The notes below the pieces were generated by a model that worked only from the letters and a program-made list of their open reading frames with translations, made no database searches and was not told the origin of the DNA. From the NCBI RefSeq assembly GCF_902459645.1, contig NZ_CABPSK010000001.1, positions 682,001 to 746,000 on the forward strand: DNA of 64,000 nucleotides, given 5' to 3'. Shown piece after piece: positions 25,971 to 33,900 of the stretch. This DNA comes from Pandoraea pneumonica (GTDB lineage: Bacteria > Pseudomonadota > Gammaproteobacteria > Burkholderiales > Burkholderiaceae). Position 1 is the first letter of the stretch. The number at the start of each line of letters is the position of its first letter. Made by a program: the position numbers and the translations under genes.

Positions 25971-26546
25971 ATGATTAACGCTGCTGTGGGCCACCTAGCG
26001 GGGCGGCTCAATGAGTATTTAAAACAAGCCTACACACTCACCGAAGACATCGTGACGATGTCCGGTCTGGTGGATATGCACGGCCATGCCGTTGCGGACA
26101 CGAACAACCGTTTGGTGGTGTTCCTCACGCATATCGAACGAGACACGGGGCCGTATCGTCAATCGCTGCCCGGTGAGGCAGGCGCATCGCGCGCGACGAC
26201 CACCGTCGCACCGCTTTATCTGAATCTCTACGTCATGGTGGCCGCCAATTACACCGGCGGTAACTACGAAGATTCGCTCAAGCTCATCTCTGGCGCGATC
26301 ACTTTCTTTCAGCGTTATCCGGTCTTCGACCATCAGTCTTCGCCGTCGCTCGACGCGCGCATCGACCGACTGGTGCTCGAGATCGAAAATCTCAACATCC
26401 GCGAACTTAGCAATCTCTGGACGATGCTTGGCGGCAAGTATTTGCCGTCGGTGCTGTACAAGGTGCGCCTAATGGCCCCCGATACCGGCGATATCGTCGG
26501 TACCGTGCCGACGGTGCGCACGCCTGTACCGGCGCTCAATCACTGA
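25971..26546 (+). CDS. eCIS tail terminator protein (Pvc16/Afp16, DUF4255)
   Basis: 191 residues from ATG 25971 (GGGGA upstream). The Pvc16 N-terminal domain is recognised from the order VTMSGLVDMHG, LVVFLTHIERD, PLYLNLYVMVAANY and the later LISGAITFFQRYPVF plus ELSNLWTMLGGKYLPSVLYKVRLM. These proteins cap the tube and sheath at the end far from the baseplate and stop tail growth. First gene of the block, an order also found in several non-Afp eCIS clusters. Cytosolic assembly factor and part of the mature particle. Confidence 0.88.
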   Translation: MINAAVGHLAGRLNEYLKQAYTLTEDIVTMSGLVDMHGHAVADTNNRLVVFLTHIERDTGPYRQSLPGEAGASRATTTVAPLYLNLYVMVAANYTGGNYEDSLKLISGAITFFQRYPVFDHQSSPSLDARIDRLVLEIENLNIRELSNLWTMLGGKYLPSVLYKVRLMAPDTGDIVGTVPTVRTPVPALNH

Positions 26547-26566
26547 CCCGGCCCGGAGCGCGCCCG

Positions 26567-27499
26567 ATGTCCGCCACGTCCAACGGGGCCGCTGTGTCTG
26601 GTTACACGCGGCTATTCACCGTCGATCTCACTCATGCGTACTGGTCGCAACCGCACGCATGGGTGCGCCACGCGCTCACGCCTGCGACCCTCGATTGGGC
26701 GCGGCGCCGCGACTTGCTCGTGCGAGCGCATCGGCAGGGTGTTGCCGTATTTTGCGATGCGGCGCGCCGTGACGCGCTGCTGGGCGATCTCAAACCGGGC
26801 GAGGCCGTGGCCACGATCAAGTGGTACGCCAACGACGAACATTTCTCTCGCTATACCGCGCCAGTTCAGAACAGTGCTGCCGTCTACTTTCTGCAAAGCG
26901 CGACGAGTGTGCCGCAGACCGGCGAGAACCCGAATGCCGCTGTGCTGACGCAACGTCTGCACGCAGGCAATGCTATCGATGCGTCGAATGCGGTGCCGAT
27001 CACCGCACCGCCATTGACCACCCATCTCGAGCGCGCCGACCGGCTTTCTCCGCCGGTGTTGGTCGTGCAGATCGATCTCGCCGACCACGTTGCCAGTGCT
27101 TCAGCGAACCAGATCTGCGTGGACTACACGGTGCATTTCGACGTGCGCGCGACGCGCTGGCGCTACTACTACGTTTGCGAAGCCAGCAACGATGCTTTAG
27201 CCATCGTCGATCTCGACGAGAAGGTCAGTTTCGTGGCGTCCGGCAGTGAGCCGCGCAGCGGCGGTCGCTGTGCAATGGTGTTCGAGAGCGAGCAGGAAAT
27301 TGCAATGCAGCAGCAATATCCGCAGCGATTTCAGCTGCGGGAACGGGGCCGGTCGGGTGAACGCGTGTTGATCCGAAGACTGCCCAATGCCGAAGTTGGC
27401 AGCGTGATTCAGCAGGGGATGGAGACAAAGCAACGGCAGGAATGGCAGGAAGCGGCGCAGAGCCGGGCAGTTTGGGTGTCCGAGATCTACATCAATTGA
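26567..27499 (+). CDS. unrecognised eCIS-linked protein
   Basis: 310 residues, GGAG 11 nt before ATG. No known domain recognised. Composition is that of a soluble, mainly beta protein (about 1-250) with a Gln/Glu-rich C-terminal helix (about 265-300) ending WVSEIYIN. No signal peptide or membrane segment. It sits between tail terminator and sheath, 20 nt after the former and 19 nt before the latter, so it is almost certainly expressed with them. Possible roles: second cap or collar protein, sheath chaperone, or cargo adaptor; none is demonstrated. A homology search limited to eCIS loci would show whether it is a constant partner of DUF4255. Confidence 0.6.
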   Translation: MSATSNGAAVSGYTRLFTVDLTHAYWSQPHAWVRHALTPATLDWARRRDLLVRAHRQGVAVFCDAARRDALLGDLKPGEAVATIKWYANDEHFSRYTAPVQNSAAVYFLQSATSVPQTGENPNAAVLTQRLHAGNAIDASNAVPITAPPLTTHLERADRLSPPVLVVQIDLADHVASASANQICVDYTVHFDVRATRWRYYYVCEASNDALAIVDLDEKVSFVASGSEPRSGGRCAMVFESEQEIAMQQQYPQRFQLRERGRSGERVLIRRLPNAEVGSVIQQGMETKQRQEWQEAAQSRAVWVSEIYIN

Positions 27500-27518
27500 T
27501 CGTTGACCGAGGTGAACC

Positions 27519-29246
27519 ATGGCGCAATACAAAACACCAGGCGTATACGTAGTCGAACAAAATGCATTCCCCAATTCCGTGGTGGAAGTCGCCACGGCCG
27601 TGCCGGCATTTATCGGCTACACCCAGTTCGCCGATAACAAAGGCACCCCGCTTGCCAATACGCCCTGGCGTATTAGCTCGATGGCGGAGTTCCTGACGTA
27701 CTTCGGCGGGGCACCGACGACGAGCTACTCGCTCGACGCAGTGCCGGCAGCGACGGCACCGGCAAAGGACGCGGGTGGTGCCGCACCGGCCGCCGATGCA
27801 GGCGGTGCCGCGGCCCCGCAACGTCCCGCCGTGACCGACCTCTTTGTCGGCCCGACCGGCGCGCGCAAGCCGTTCAAACTGACCGCGCAAGGCACCGAGT
27901 ACTTGCTGTACTACAGCATGCTGCTGTTCTTCCAGAACGGCGGCGGGCCTTGCTACGTGGTGTCGGTGGGCACGTATGCCGACAATGAAATCGATCCGGG
28001 CAAGCTGACCAAGGGCATCGACACGCTCATCAAGGAGCAGGAGCCCACGATGGTCGTGGTGCCCGAAGCGGTGCGTCTGTCGGCGCAAGACTGCACGACC
28101 GTGCAGCGCGCCATGCTCATGCACTGCGGCTACACGATGCGGAATCGCTTTGCGATTCTCGACGTGTTCGACGGTTACTGGGATCGGCAAGCACCGGGCG
28201 GCGATGCCATCACGGCATTCCGCGATGCCGTCGGCTCCGAATTCCTCGACTTCGGTGCCGGGTATTACCCGTGGGTGAATACGTCGATCGTGACCGAGAA
28301 GGATCTCGACTTCACGAAGATTTCGAACCCCGCACAACTGCAAACGCTGATCACGGCGGAACTCGACCCGGTGCTCAACCCGGTGCCGTCGTCGCCAGCG
28401 GCACAGGCGAAGGCCGCGCAGGTTAAGGAAGTGCTGGCGAAGTTGGCCGGTGGCGCCGCACCTGCTGCGCCCGCCGCTGCCGCGCCCGCGGGCGGAGATA
28501 CGCCGGCGGCGGATGCACCTGCCGGTGGCGATGCACCTGCTGCCGCGCCTGCCGCTGCCGCGAAACCCGCAGCGATGTCCGCCAACGACATCGAGACGCT
28601 GCACAAGACGCTCGCCGCCCTGAGCAATGTCTACGTGCAGGTGCTGCAATCGTTGCAGAAGAAGCTCAACTTGCTGCCGCCGTCTGCCGGTATGGCTGGC
28701 CTGTACACGCTCGTCGACAACACGCGCGGCGTGTGGAAGGCCCCGGCAAACGTGAGCCTGAATGGTGTGGTGTCGCCGAGCGTGAGCATTTCGAACGCCG
28801 ACCAGGAAGACCTGAACGCGCCGACCAACGGTAAGTCGGTCAACGCGATTCGCAGCTTCATCGGCGAAGGCGTGATGGTGTGGGGCGCCCGTACGCTCGA
28901 CGGCAACAGCCTCGACTGGCGTTACCTCAGCGTGCGCCGCACGATGATCATGATCGAAGAGTCGTTGCGCCTTGCGTGTAAGGCCTATGTGTTCGAGCCG
29001 AACACTGCCAACACGTGGGTCACGATCAAGAGCATGGTGCGCAACTTCCTCACTAGCGTGTGGAAGCGCGGCGGTCTGGCGGGCGCAAGCCCCGACGACG
29101 CGTTCCAGGTGTTTGTCGGGCTGGGCGAGACGATGACGGGCGACGACATTCTCGAAGGGTTGCTCAAGGTGTCGGTGCTGGTGGCGGTGAGCCGTCCGGC
29201 CGAATTCATTGAACTCACGTTCGAACAACAAATGCAGAAGTCCTGA
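27519..29246 (+). CDS. contractile tail sheath protein (Pvc2/Afp2-like)
   Basis: 575 residues. N-terminal KTPGVYVVE with the donor-strand region, a domain with ATAVPAFIGYT, and the conserved C-terminal sheath core: SINGVVSP-like LNGVVSPSVSISNADQ, LNAPTNGKSVNAIRSF, GVMVWGARTL, WRYLSVRRTMIMIEES and the last strand FIELTFEQQM. These let subunits interlock and contract. Two Ala/Pro/Gly-rich insertions (about 75-102 and 305-353) interrupt the family pattern and are predicted to be flexible, surface-exposed segments. Only one sheath gene is present, whereas Afp has three. GAGGTG precedes ATG. Confidence 0.95.
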   Translation: MAQYKTPGVYVVEQNAFPNSVVEVATAVPAFIGYTQFADNKGTPLANTPWRISSMAEFLTYFGGAPTTSYSLDAVPAATAPAKDAGGAAPAADAGGAAAPQRPAVTDLFVGPTGARKPFKLTAQGTEYLLYYSMLLFFQNGGGPCYVVSVGTYADNEIDPGKLTKGIDTLIKEQEPTMVVVPEAVRLSAQDCTTVQRAMLMHCGYTMRNRFAILDVFDGYWDRQAPGGDAITAFRDAVGSEFLDFGAGYYPWVNTSIVTEKDLDFTKISNPAQLQTLITAELDPVLNPVPSSPAAQAKAAQVKEVLAKLAGGAAPAAPAAAAPAGGDTPAADAPAGGDAPAAAPAAAAKPAAMSANDIETLHKTLAALSNVYVQVLQSLQKKLNLLPPSAGMAGLYTLVDNTRGVWKAPANVSLNGVVSPSVSISNADQEDLNAPTNGKSVNAIRSFIGEGVMVWGARTLDGNSLDWRYLSVRRTMIMIEESLRLACKAYVFEPNTANTWVTIKSMVRNFLTSVWKRGGLAGASPDDAFQVFVGLGETMTGDDILEGLLKVSVLVAVSRPAEFIELTFEQQMQKS

Positions 29247-29300
29247 GGCCGTTGGCCTGGCACAGCATTTTTCGCATCCAATCTTTAAACGAGGTGTGTG

Positions 29301-29759
29301 ATGGCAGACGACGGCTCGAAACAATCCACCACAGTGTGGCCGCTTCCCAAGTTCTACTTTCAGGTGAAGTGGGACTCGCAGGTCATGTCGTTTCAGGAAG
29401 TCAGCGGTCTGGACGTGCAGTCCGAAGAAATCAAGTATCGCCACGGCGACAGCCCCGAATTCTCGGTCATCAAGATGCCGGGTATGAAGAAGTACGGCAA
29501 CGTGACGATGAAGAAGGGCGTGTTCAAGTCCGATAACAAGTTCTGGGACTGGTTCAACCAGATCAAGATGAACACCATCAAACGCGTGCCGGTGACGATC
29601 AGCCTGCTCGACGAAGCCGGCAAGCCGACGATGGTCTGGACGCTTGCCAACGCGTGGCCGACCAAGATCACGGGCACCGACTTGAAGTCCGAAGGCAACG
29701 AAGTCGCCATCGAGACGATCGAGATCGTGCACGAAGGGTTGACCATCGCCAATAGCTAA
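29301..29759 (+). CDS. tail tube protein (gp19-like; Pvc1/Afp1 type)
   Basis: 152 residues from ATG 29301 (GAGG 7 nt upstream). Phage T4 gp19-like tube fold: FYFQVKWDSQVMSFQEVSGL, DSPEFSVIKMPGMKKYGNVTMKKGVF split over strands, and the C-terminal strand EVAIETIEIVHEGLT. Such proteins stack as hexameric rings to form the inner tube through which cargo travels. Placed right behind the sheath, as in all eCIS, and followed by a strong hairpin before the second tube gene. Confidence 0.93.
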   Translation: MADDGSKQSTTVWPLPKFYFQVKWDSQVMSFQEVSGLDVQSEEIKYRHGDSPEFSVIKMPGMKKYGNVTMKKGVFKSDNKFWDWFNQIKMNTIKRVPVTISLLDEAGKPTMVWTLANAWPTKITGTDLKSEGNEVAIETIEIVHEGLTIANS

Positions 29760-29769
29760 CCACCGGTCA

Positions 29770-29809
29770 CCGGCATCGGCGCGCTGGCAAAAGCGCGTGC
29801 CGATGCCGG
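29770..29809 (+). promoter_or_regulatory. strong mRNA hairpin between the two tube genes
   Basis: Arms CCGGCATCGGC (29770-29780) and GCCGATGCCGG (29799-29809) are perfectly complementary and extended inward by GCGC/GCGC with a 2-nt bulge. No T-run follows. It begins 11 nt after the first tube stop and ends 10 nt before the next start, a place where it could block 3' exonucleases or limit read-through. Confidence 0.6.
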
Positions 29810-29818
29810 CCCGCGCAC

Positions 29819-30292
29819 GTGCCCGACATGCCGTCATCGCCTTTCGATCCGTACCCGCCTGCTGCCTTCCACTTTCGCGTGATGTTCGCTACGACGGGCG
29901 GTGCCGTCGATGCGTCGTTTCAGGAAGTCTCCGGCATCAGCACTGAACTCGACACCGAATCGGTCCCCGAGGGTGGGGAAAACCGCTTCGTGCACACGTT
30001 GCCAAAGGGGGTGAAGCATCCGAACCTCGAGCTCAAGCGGGGCGTTGCGTCGTTCTCGTCGCCGCTGGTCATGTGGTGCCGCTCGGTGTTCGAAGGCGAA
30101 TTCATCGTGCCGATACGGCCGCAGTCGTTGATGGTGCAGTTGCTCGATGAAATGCATATCCCGATTCGCATCTGGACGTTCGCCAATGCGTATCCGGTGA
30201 AGTGGGAAATCGAAAGCTTCGGTTCGACGAAGAATGAGGTGGCGATCGAAAAGATCGTGCTGAGCTACACCTACGCCAATCGTATGGAGTGA
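29819..30292 (+). CDS. second tail tube protein (Pvc5/Afp5 type)
   Basis: 157 residues from GTG 29819; ATG 29828 (154 residues) is equally possible, and neither has a visible ribosome site. Same gp19-like fold as the previous gene, with the shared pattern FHFRVMF...FQEVSGI, a central HPNLELKRGV and the C-terminal NEVAIEKIVLSYTYANR. In eCIS the Afp5-type tube protein forms the initial ring or rings next to the spike, below the main tube. Ends 4 nt before the DUF5908-like gene. Confidence 0.9.
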   Translation: MPDMPSSPFDPYPPAAFHFRVMFATTGGAVDASFQEVSGISTELDTESVPEGGENRFVHTLPKGVKHPNLELKRGVASFSSPLVMWCRSVFEGEFIVPIRPQSLMVQLLDEMHIPIRIWTFANAYPVKWEIESFGSTKNEVAIEKIVLSYTYANRME

Positions 30293-30296
30293 CCCG

Positions 30297-30491
30297 ATGT
30301 CGATTGAAATCGGTCAATTGAGTATCAAGTCGAATGTGATACAGCAAGCGCCAGGCGAAGGCGGCCCATTGCCGGTACCCGCCGATGCGCCGGAAGGCGA
30401 AGCCGTGTTCGATGCGCAGGCGCGCGCCGACTTGCTCGCCGAATGCCGTGCACTCGTGCTCGATTTGCTTGAACGTGCGAAGGAGCGCTGA
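30297..30491 (+). CDS. small eCIS protein, DUF5908-like (Afp6 position)
   Basis: 64 residues; GGAG 7 nt before ATG. The N-terminal MSIEIGQLSIKSNV strand and the C-terminal amphipathic helix (DLLAECRALVLDLLERAKER) match the pattern of the short DUF5908 proteins found between tube and LysM genes in eCIS loci. Function is not established; a chaperone or hub-plug role has been guessed for such proteins. Tightly packed: 4 nt from both neighbours. Confidence 0.75.
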   Translation: MSIEIGQLSIKSNVIQQAPGEGGPLPVPADAPEGEAVFDAQARADLLAECRALVLDLLERAKER

Positions 30492-30494
30492 TCC

Positions 30495-31178
30495 GTGGCG
30501 GCCAGTCTGAATCGCAGAAAATTCAACATCGCCCCGTGCAAAGTCTCGGGCGGTCAGATTTCGGTCGACACGAGCCGCAGCGCATTCGAGGCGCTGATCA
30601 ACCCGGTGGGTTACAAGCGCAAGCTGAGCATCGAATACAACAAGAAGCAGACGCTCGGACAGCCGAGTGCGACGCCACGTTTTAGCGCAATCCGGCCGGA
30701 AACCATCACCATCGAGAACCTCGTGCTAGACGGCACGGGGGTGGTCGACGGCACGGGGTCGCGTAGCGTCAAAGACATGATCGATGCGCTGCTCGCCGTG
30801 ATTTACCAATACGACGGCAAGAAGCACGAACCGAACTACATCCGACTGTTGTGGGGCACGTTCATCTTCTTTGGTCGGGTAGAGTCGATCGCGCTCGACT
30901 ACACCATGTTCAAACCGACCGGTGAGCCGCTGCGCGCGCGCGTGACGCTTGGCATCGTCGGCTGGATGAGCGCGACCGAGAGCGCGTTGCGTGCGAATCT
31001 CAGCTCACCCGATTTGAGCCATCTCGTCGAGGTGACGGCGGGCGACACGCTGCCGCTGTTGTGCAATCGCATCTATAACGACCCGTCGTATTACCGCGAG
31101 GTCGCGCGTATCAATAACTTGACCGGTTTTCGCAAGCTGGAGCCGGGCATGGTGCTGCGCTTTCCGCCGCTCGTCTGA
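30495..31178 (+). CDS. LysM-containing baseplate hub protein (Pvc7/Afp7-like)
   Basis: 227 residues from GTG 30495; the ribosome site GGAG lies inside the previous gene. N-terminal tube-adaptor domain (about 1-160; LINPVGYKRKLSIEY) and a C-terminal LysM module (about 172-225: VTAGDTLPLLCNRIYND, LEPGMVLRFPPLV). This corresponds to phage gp53-type hub/LysM proteins that link the tube to the spike and wedge. Stops 4 nt before the spike gene. Confidence 0.9.
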   Translation: MAASLNRRKFNIAPCKVSGGQISVDTSRSAFEALINPVGYKRKLSIEYNKKQTLGQPSATPRFSAIRPETITIENLVLDGTGVVDGTGSRSVKDMIDALLAVIYQYDGKKHEPNYIRLLWGTFIFFGRVESIALDYTMFKPTGEPLRARVTLGIVGWMSATESALRANLSSPDLSHLVEVTAGDTLPLLCNRIYNDPSYYREVARINNLTGFRKLEPGMVLRFPPLV

Positions 31179-31182
31179 CGCC

Positions 31183-32973
31183 ATGGCCGATTCTCCCGCC
31201 CTCAACGCCAATGGTGTGCTGACGCTCTCGATCACGAGCGCAGGCAACCCCATTCCCGACACCGCAGGCGTGATCTCCGTCGAGATCGACCGTGCGGTGG
31301 GACGCGTATGCAGCGCACGCATTGTGCTGCGCGACGGCGACATGCCCGACGACGATTTCCCGCTGAGCGACCTGGAAGTCTTTGTGCCGGGCACGGCCAT
31401 TGTCATCAGTGCCGGTTACGGCGGCACTACGAAACCGATTTTCGACGGCATTGTCGTGCGGCACGGCATCAAGATTCACGGCAACAACGACGCTCGACTG
31501 ATTGTGGAGTGCAAACACAAAGCCGTCGCCATGACCATCGGTTGCAAGAACGCGAACTATGTCCAGCAGCAGGACAGTGGGATCATCAGCCAACTGATTT
31601 CCAATGCCGGACTCACGGCCGATGTGACCACGACGCAGACGCAGCATCAAGAGATCGTCCAGTTCTACAGCACCGACTGGGATTTCATGGCGCTGCGCGC
31701 TGAGGCCAATGGCGCACTCGTCATCGCTGACGACAACGGCACGGTGAGCGTTAAGCCGCCGCAGACCAGCGCAGACGCCGTGCTGAAGGTGACCTATGGC
31801 ATGGACATGATGTCGTTTTCGGCCGATATCGACGCGCGCACGCAGTTGCAGAGCGTGGTGGCGGCTGCGTGGGACCCGGGCACACAGGCGATGGTGCAGC
31901 AAGCGGCACCCGCCAAAGCGCTTTACGAGCAGGGCAACCTCACTCCGGGAAAGCTTGCGCAAGTGGCCAGCCCGTCCACGTTCCGGCTGCAATCGACGGT
32001 GCCGCTCATCAGCGACGAGCTGAAATCGTGGAGCGAGGCGCGGCAGATGCGCGCGGCGCTGGCGTGCATTCGCGGCCGTCTTTCGTTTCAAGGCAACGCG
32101 TCGGCGAAGCCGGGCGTGATGATCGAGCTCGCCGGTGTTGGCAAACGCTTTAGCGGCAGCGTGTACGTGAGCGCGGTGCAGCACCGCATTGCCGACGGCA
32201 ACTGGATCTCCGAAGTCGAGTTCGGACTGTCGCCCGAGAGCCACAGCGAGCGCCACGGCGCGGGAGACGTAATGGCATCGGGGCTTGTGCCGGGCGTGGG
32301 CGGTCTGCAAATTGGCGTGGTCACCAAACTCGATGCCGACCCCGAGGGCCAGTACCGCATTCAGGTGGCCGTGCAGGTCTTGGAAGCGGAGGCGGCAGGC
32401 GTCTGGGCGCGGCTTGCCAGCTTCTACGGTTCGGCGGGCGTCGGGGCGTTCTTCATTCCCGAGATCGGCGACGAAGTGATTCTGGGCTATCTCAACGGCG
32501 ACCCCTCGCATCCGATCGTGCTGGGCAGTGTCTACAGCAGCCAGCACAAGATGCCGTACGAGCTAACGGCCGACAACTACACCAAAGCGTTGTGGACGAA
32601 AGGGCTGCTCAAGATCATCTTCGACGATGACAAGAAGGTGATTACCGTCATCACACCGCAGAAGAACACCATTGAGATGAGCGACGACGCCAAGTCGATC
32701 TGTCTGACCGACCAGAACAACAACAAGATTCAGATGACGCCGGATGGCATCACGCTGGACAGCCCGAAAGACATCGTGATCAACGCCAAGGGCAAAGTCA
32801 GCATTACCGCGGTGTCGAACATCGAACAAACGGCGCAGGCCGATATCAAGAGCGAAGCGCTCAACATCAACAGTACGGCCAAAGTCGGCATCGTCGCGAA
32901 GGGCTCAGCGACGGCTGAACTGTCTGCCAGCGGCCAGACGACGGTCAAGGGTGCACTGGTGATGATCAACTGA
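31183..32973 (+). CDS. VgrG-like central spike protein (Pvc8/Afp8-like)
   Basis: 596 residues. gp27-like ring domain (about 1-360), gp5 OB-fold (about 370-460: VVTKLDADPEGQYRIQV, FFIPEIGDEVILGYLNGDPS), then a C-terminal beta-helix (about 465-596: repeated short strands such as DNNKIQM, DSPKDIVINAKGKVSI, SATAELSASGQTTV). No lysozyme domain and no C-terminal toxin extension. Forms a trimeric needle capped by the PAAR protein encoded next. No separate ribosome site; 4 nt from the hub gene stop, so probably coupled. Confidence 0.94.
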   Translation: MADSPALNANGVLTLSITSAGNPIPDTAGVISVEIDRAVGRVCSARIVLRDGDMPDDDFPLSDLEVFVPGTAIVISAGYGGTTKPIFDGIVVRHGIKIHGNNDARLIVECKHKAVAMTIGCKNANYVQQQDSGIISQLISNAGLTADVTTTQTQHQEIVQFYSTDWDFMALRAEANGALVIADDNGTVSVKPPQTSADAVLKVTYGMDMMSFSADIDARTQLQSVVAAAWDPGTQAMVQQAAPAKALYEQGNLTPGKLAQVASPSTFRLQSTVPLISDELKSWSEARQMRAALACIRGRLSFQGNASAKPGVMIELAGVGKRFSGSVYVSAVQHRIADGNWISEVEFGLSPESHSERHGAGDVMASGLVPGVGGLQIGVVTKLDADPEGQYRIQVAVQVLEAEAAGVWARLASFYGSAGVGAFFIPEIGDEVILGYLNGDPSHPIVLGSVYSSQHKMPYELTADNYTKALWTKGLLKIIFDDDKKVITVITPQKNTIEMSDDAKSICLTDQNNNKIQMTPDGITLDSPKDIVINAKGKVSITAVSNIEQTAQADIKSEALNINSTAKVGIVAKGSATAELSASGQTTVKGALVMIN

Positions 32974-33036
32974 CGCACCGTTGTACGACGCCCATCGCGA
33001 TACGAGACACGCAACAAGCAACAAGGAGACCTGACC

Positions 33037-33339
33037 ATGCCGTTGGCCGCACGACTCACCGACATGCACCTGTGCCCGATGCAGACGCCGGCGTTCCCGG
33101 CGCCGATTCCGCACGTGGGCGGCCCCATCCTCGGCCCTTGTGTGCCGACGGTGCTGATCGGCAAGCTGCCTGCCGCCGTGGTGACCGACAACTGCTTATG
33201 CGTGGGGCCGCCCGACTCGATCGTGATGGGGTCGACGAGCGTGCTCATCGGCGGCAAGCCCGCCGCCCGAGTGGGTGACACGTGCGCGCACGGCGGTTCG
33301 ATTTCGATGGGGTGTCCGACGGTGCTGATCGGCGGTTGA
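33037..33339 (+). CDS. PAAR-domain spike tip protein (Pvc10/Afp10-like)
   Basis: 100 residues that are all PAAR fold. The repeated pattern (TVLIGKLPAAVVTDNC, SVLIGGKPAARVGDTCAHGG, TVLIGG) and the Cys/His set (His57-like metal ligands in DTCAHGG) indicate a small metal-bound cone. It sharpens the spike trimer. No extension that could carry a toxin. Good ribosome site (AAGGAG). Confidence 0.93.
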   Translation: MPLAARLTDMHLCPMQTPAFPAPIPHVGGPILGPCVPTVLIGKLPAAVVTDNCLCVGPPDSIVMGSTSVLIGGKPAARVGDTCAHGGSISMGCPTVLIGG

Positions 33340-33355
33340 GCGCGAACGCCGCAGG

Positions 33356-33400
33356 ACAAGCGGCAAGACGATCGACAAAACAAGCGACAAGACGAGCGAC
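33356..33400 (+). repeat. imperfect 21-bp direct repeat before the gp25-like gene
   Basis: Two purine-rich copies, 33356-33376 and 33380-33400, differing at two positions, with a 24-bp period. They lie in the 88-nt gap between the PAAR and gp25-like genes, and shorter CGAC/GAGCGA echoes continue to 33412. No known function. Confidence 0.55.
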
Positions 33401-33427
33401 AACGAGCGAAACAAGGGGAAAGCACGC

Positions 33428-33865
33428 GTGAGCACCGACAAATCGTTTCTCGGCACTGGCTGGGCCTTTCCGCCGCGCTTTGGCGATCACGCGGCGCAGG
33501 GGCGCACGCAAATGGTAGAGGCCGAGGCCGACATTCACGAGAGCTTGCGCATCATTCTCGCGACCGTGCCCGGCGAGCGGATCATGCAGCCCACGTTCGG
33601 CTGCGGCATCAAGACCTACGTGTTCGACGAGATCAGTGAAAGCGTGCTCACCGAAATACGCGATGCCATCGAGCGCGCCATTCTGTTTTTCGAGCCGCGC
33701 ATCACGGTCGAGCAGATCGTGATCGATTCGTCGGCGGCTATGGAAGGACGCATCGACGTGCTCATCGATTACACGGTGCGGGGGGCGAATACGCGCAGCA
33801 ACATGGTCTATCCGTTTTATTTCCTCGAAGGCACGAACTTGCCCGATAAGCAGATGCCGCGCTGA
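33428..33865 (+). CDS. baseplate wedge protein, gp25-like (Pvc9/Afp9)
   Basis: 145 residues from GTG 33428 (AAGGGG 10 nt upstream). The GPW/gp25 core is clear: ESLRIILATVPGERIMQPTFG, with the characteristic EPRI(T)VEQI and the short C-terminal strand pair. gp25 proteins start sheath polymerisation by offering the first handshake strands at the baseplate. Order PAAR then gp25 differs from Afp (9 before 10), but the set is the same. Confidence 0.93.
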   Translation: MSTDKSFLGTGWAFPPRFGDHAAQGRTQMVEAEADIHESLRIILATVPGERIMQPTFGCGIKTYVFDEISESVLTEIRDAIERAILFFEPRITVEQIVIDSSAAMEGRIDVLIDYTVRGANTRSNMVYPFYFLEGTNLPDKQMPR

Positions 33866-33900
33866 TACGGCAAACGACCCGACGACGAGACGACGACCCG

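Noticed and set aside
27492-29837. 781-codon open frame antisense to the sheath and tube genes
   Set aside because: Composition is His/Arg-rich with no family pattern, as expected for the mirror of a high-G+C gene; it fully overlaps recognised sheath and tube genes.
31111-32547. 478-codon open frame antisense to the spike gene
   Set aside because: A mirror frame of a clear VgrG-like gene; no domain and no start signal.
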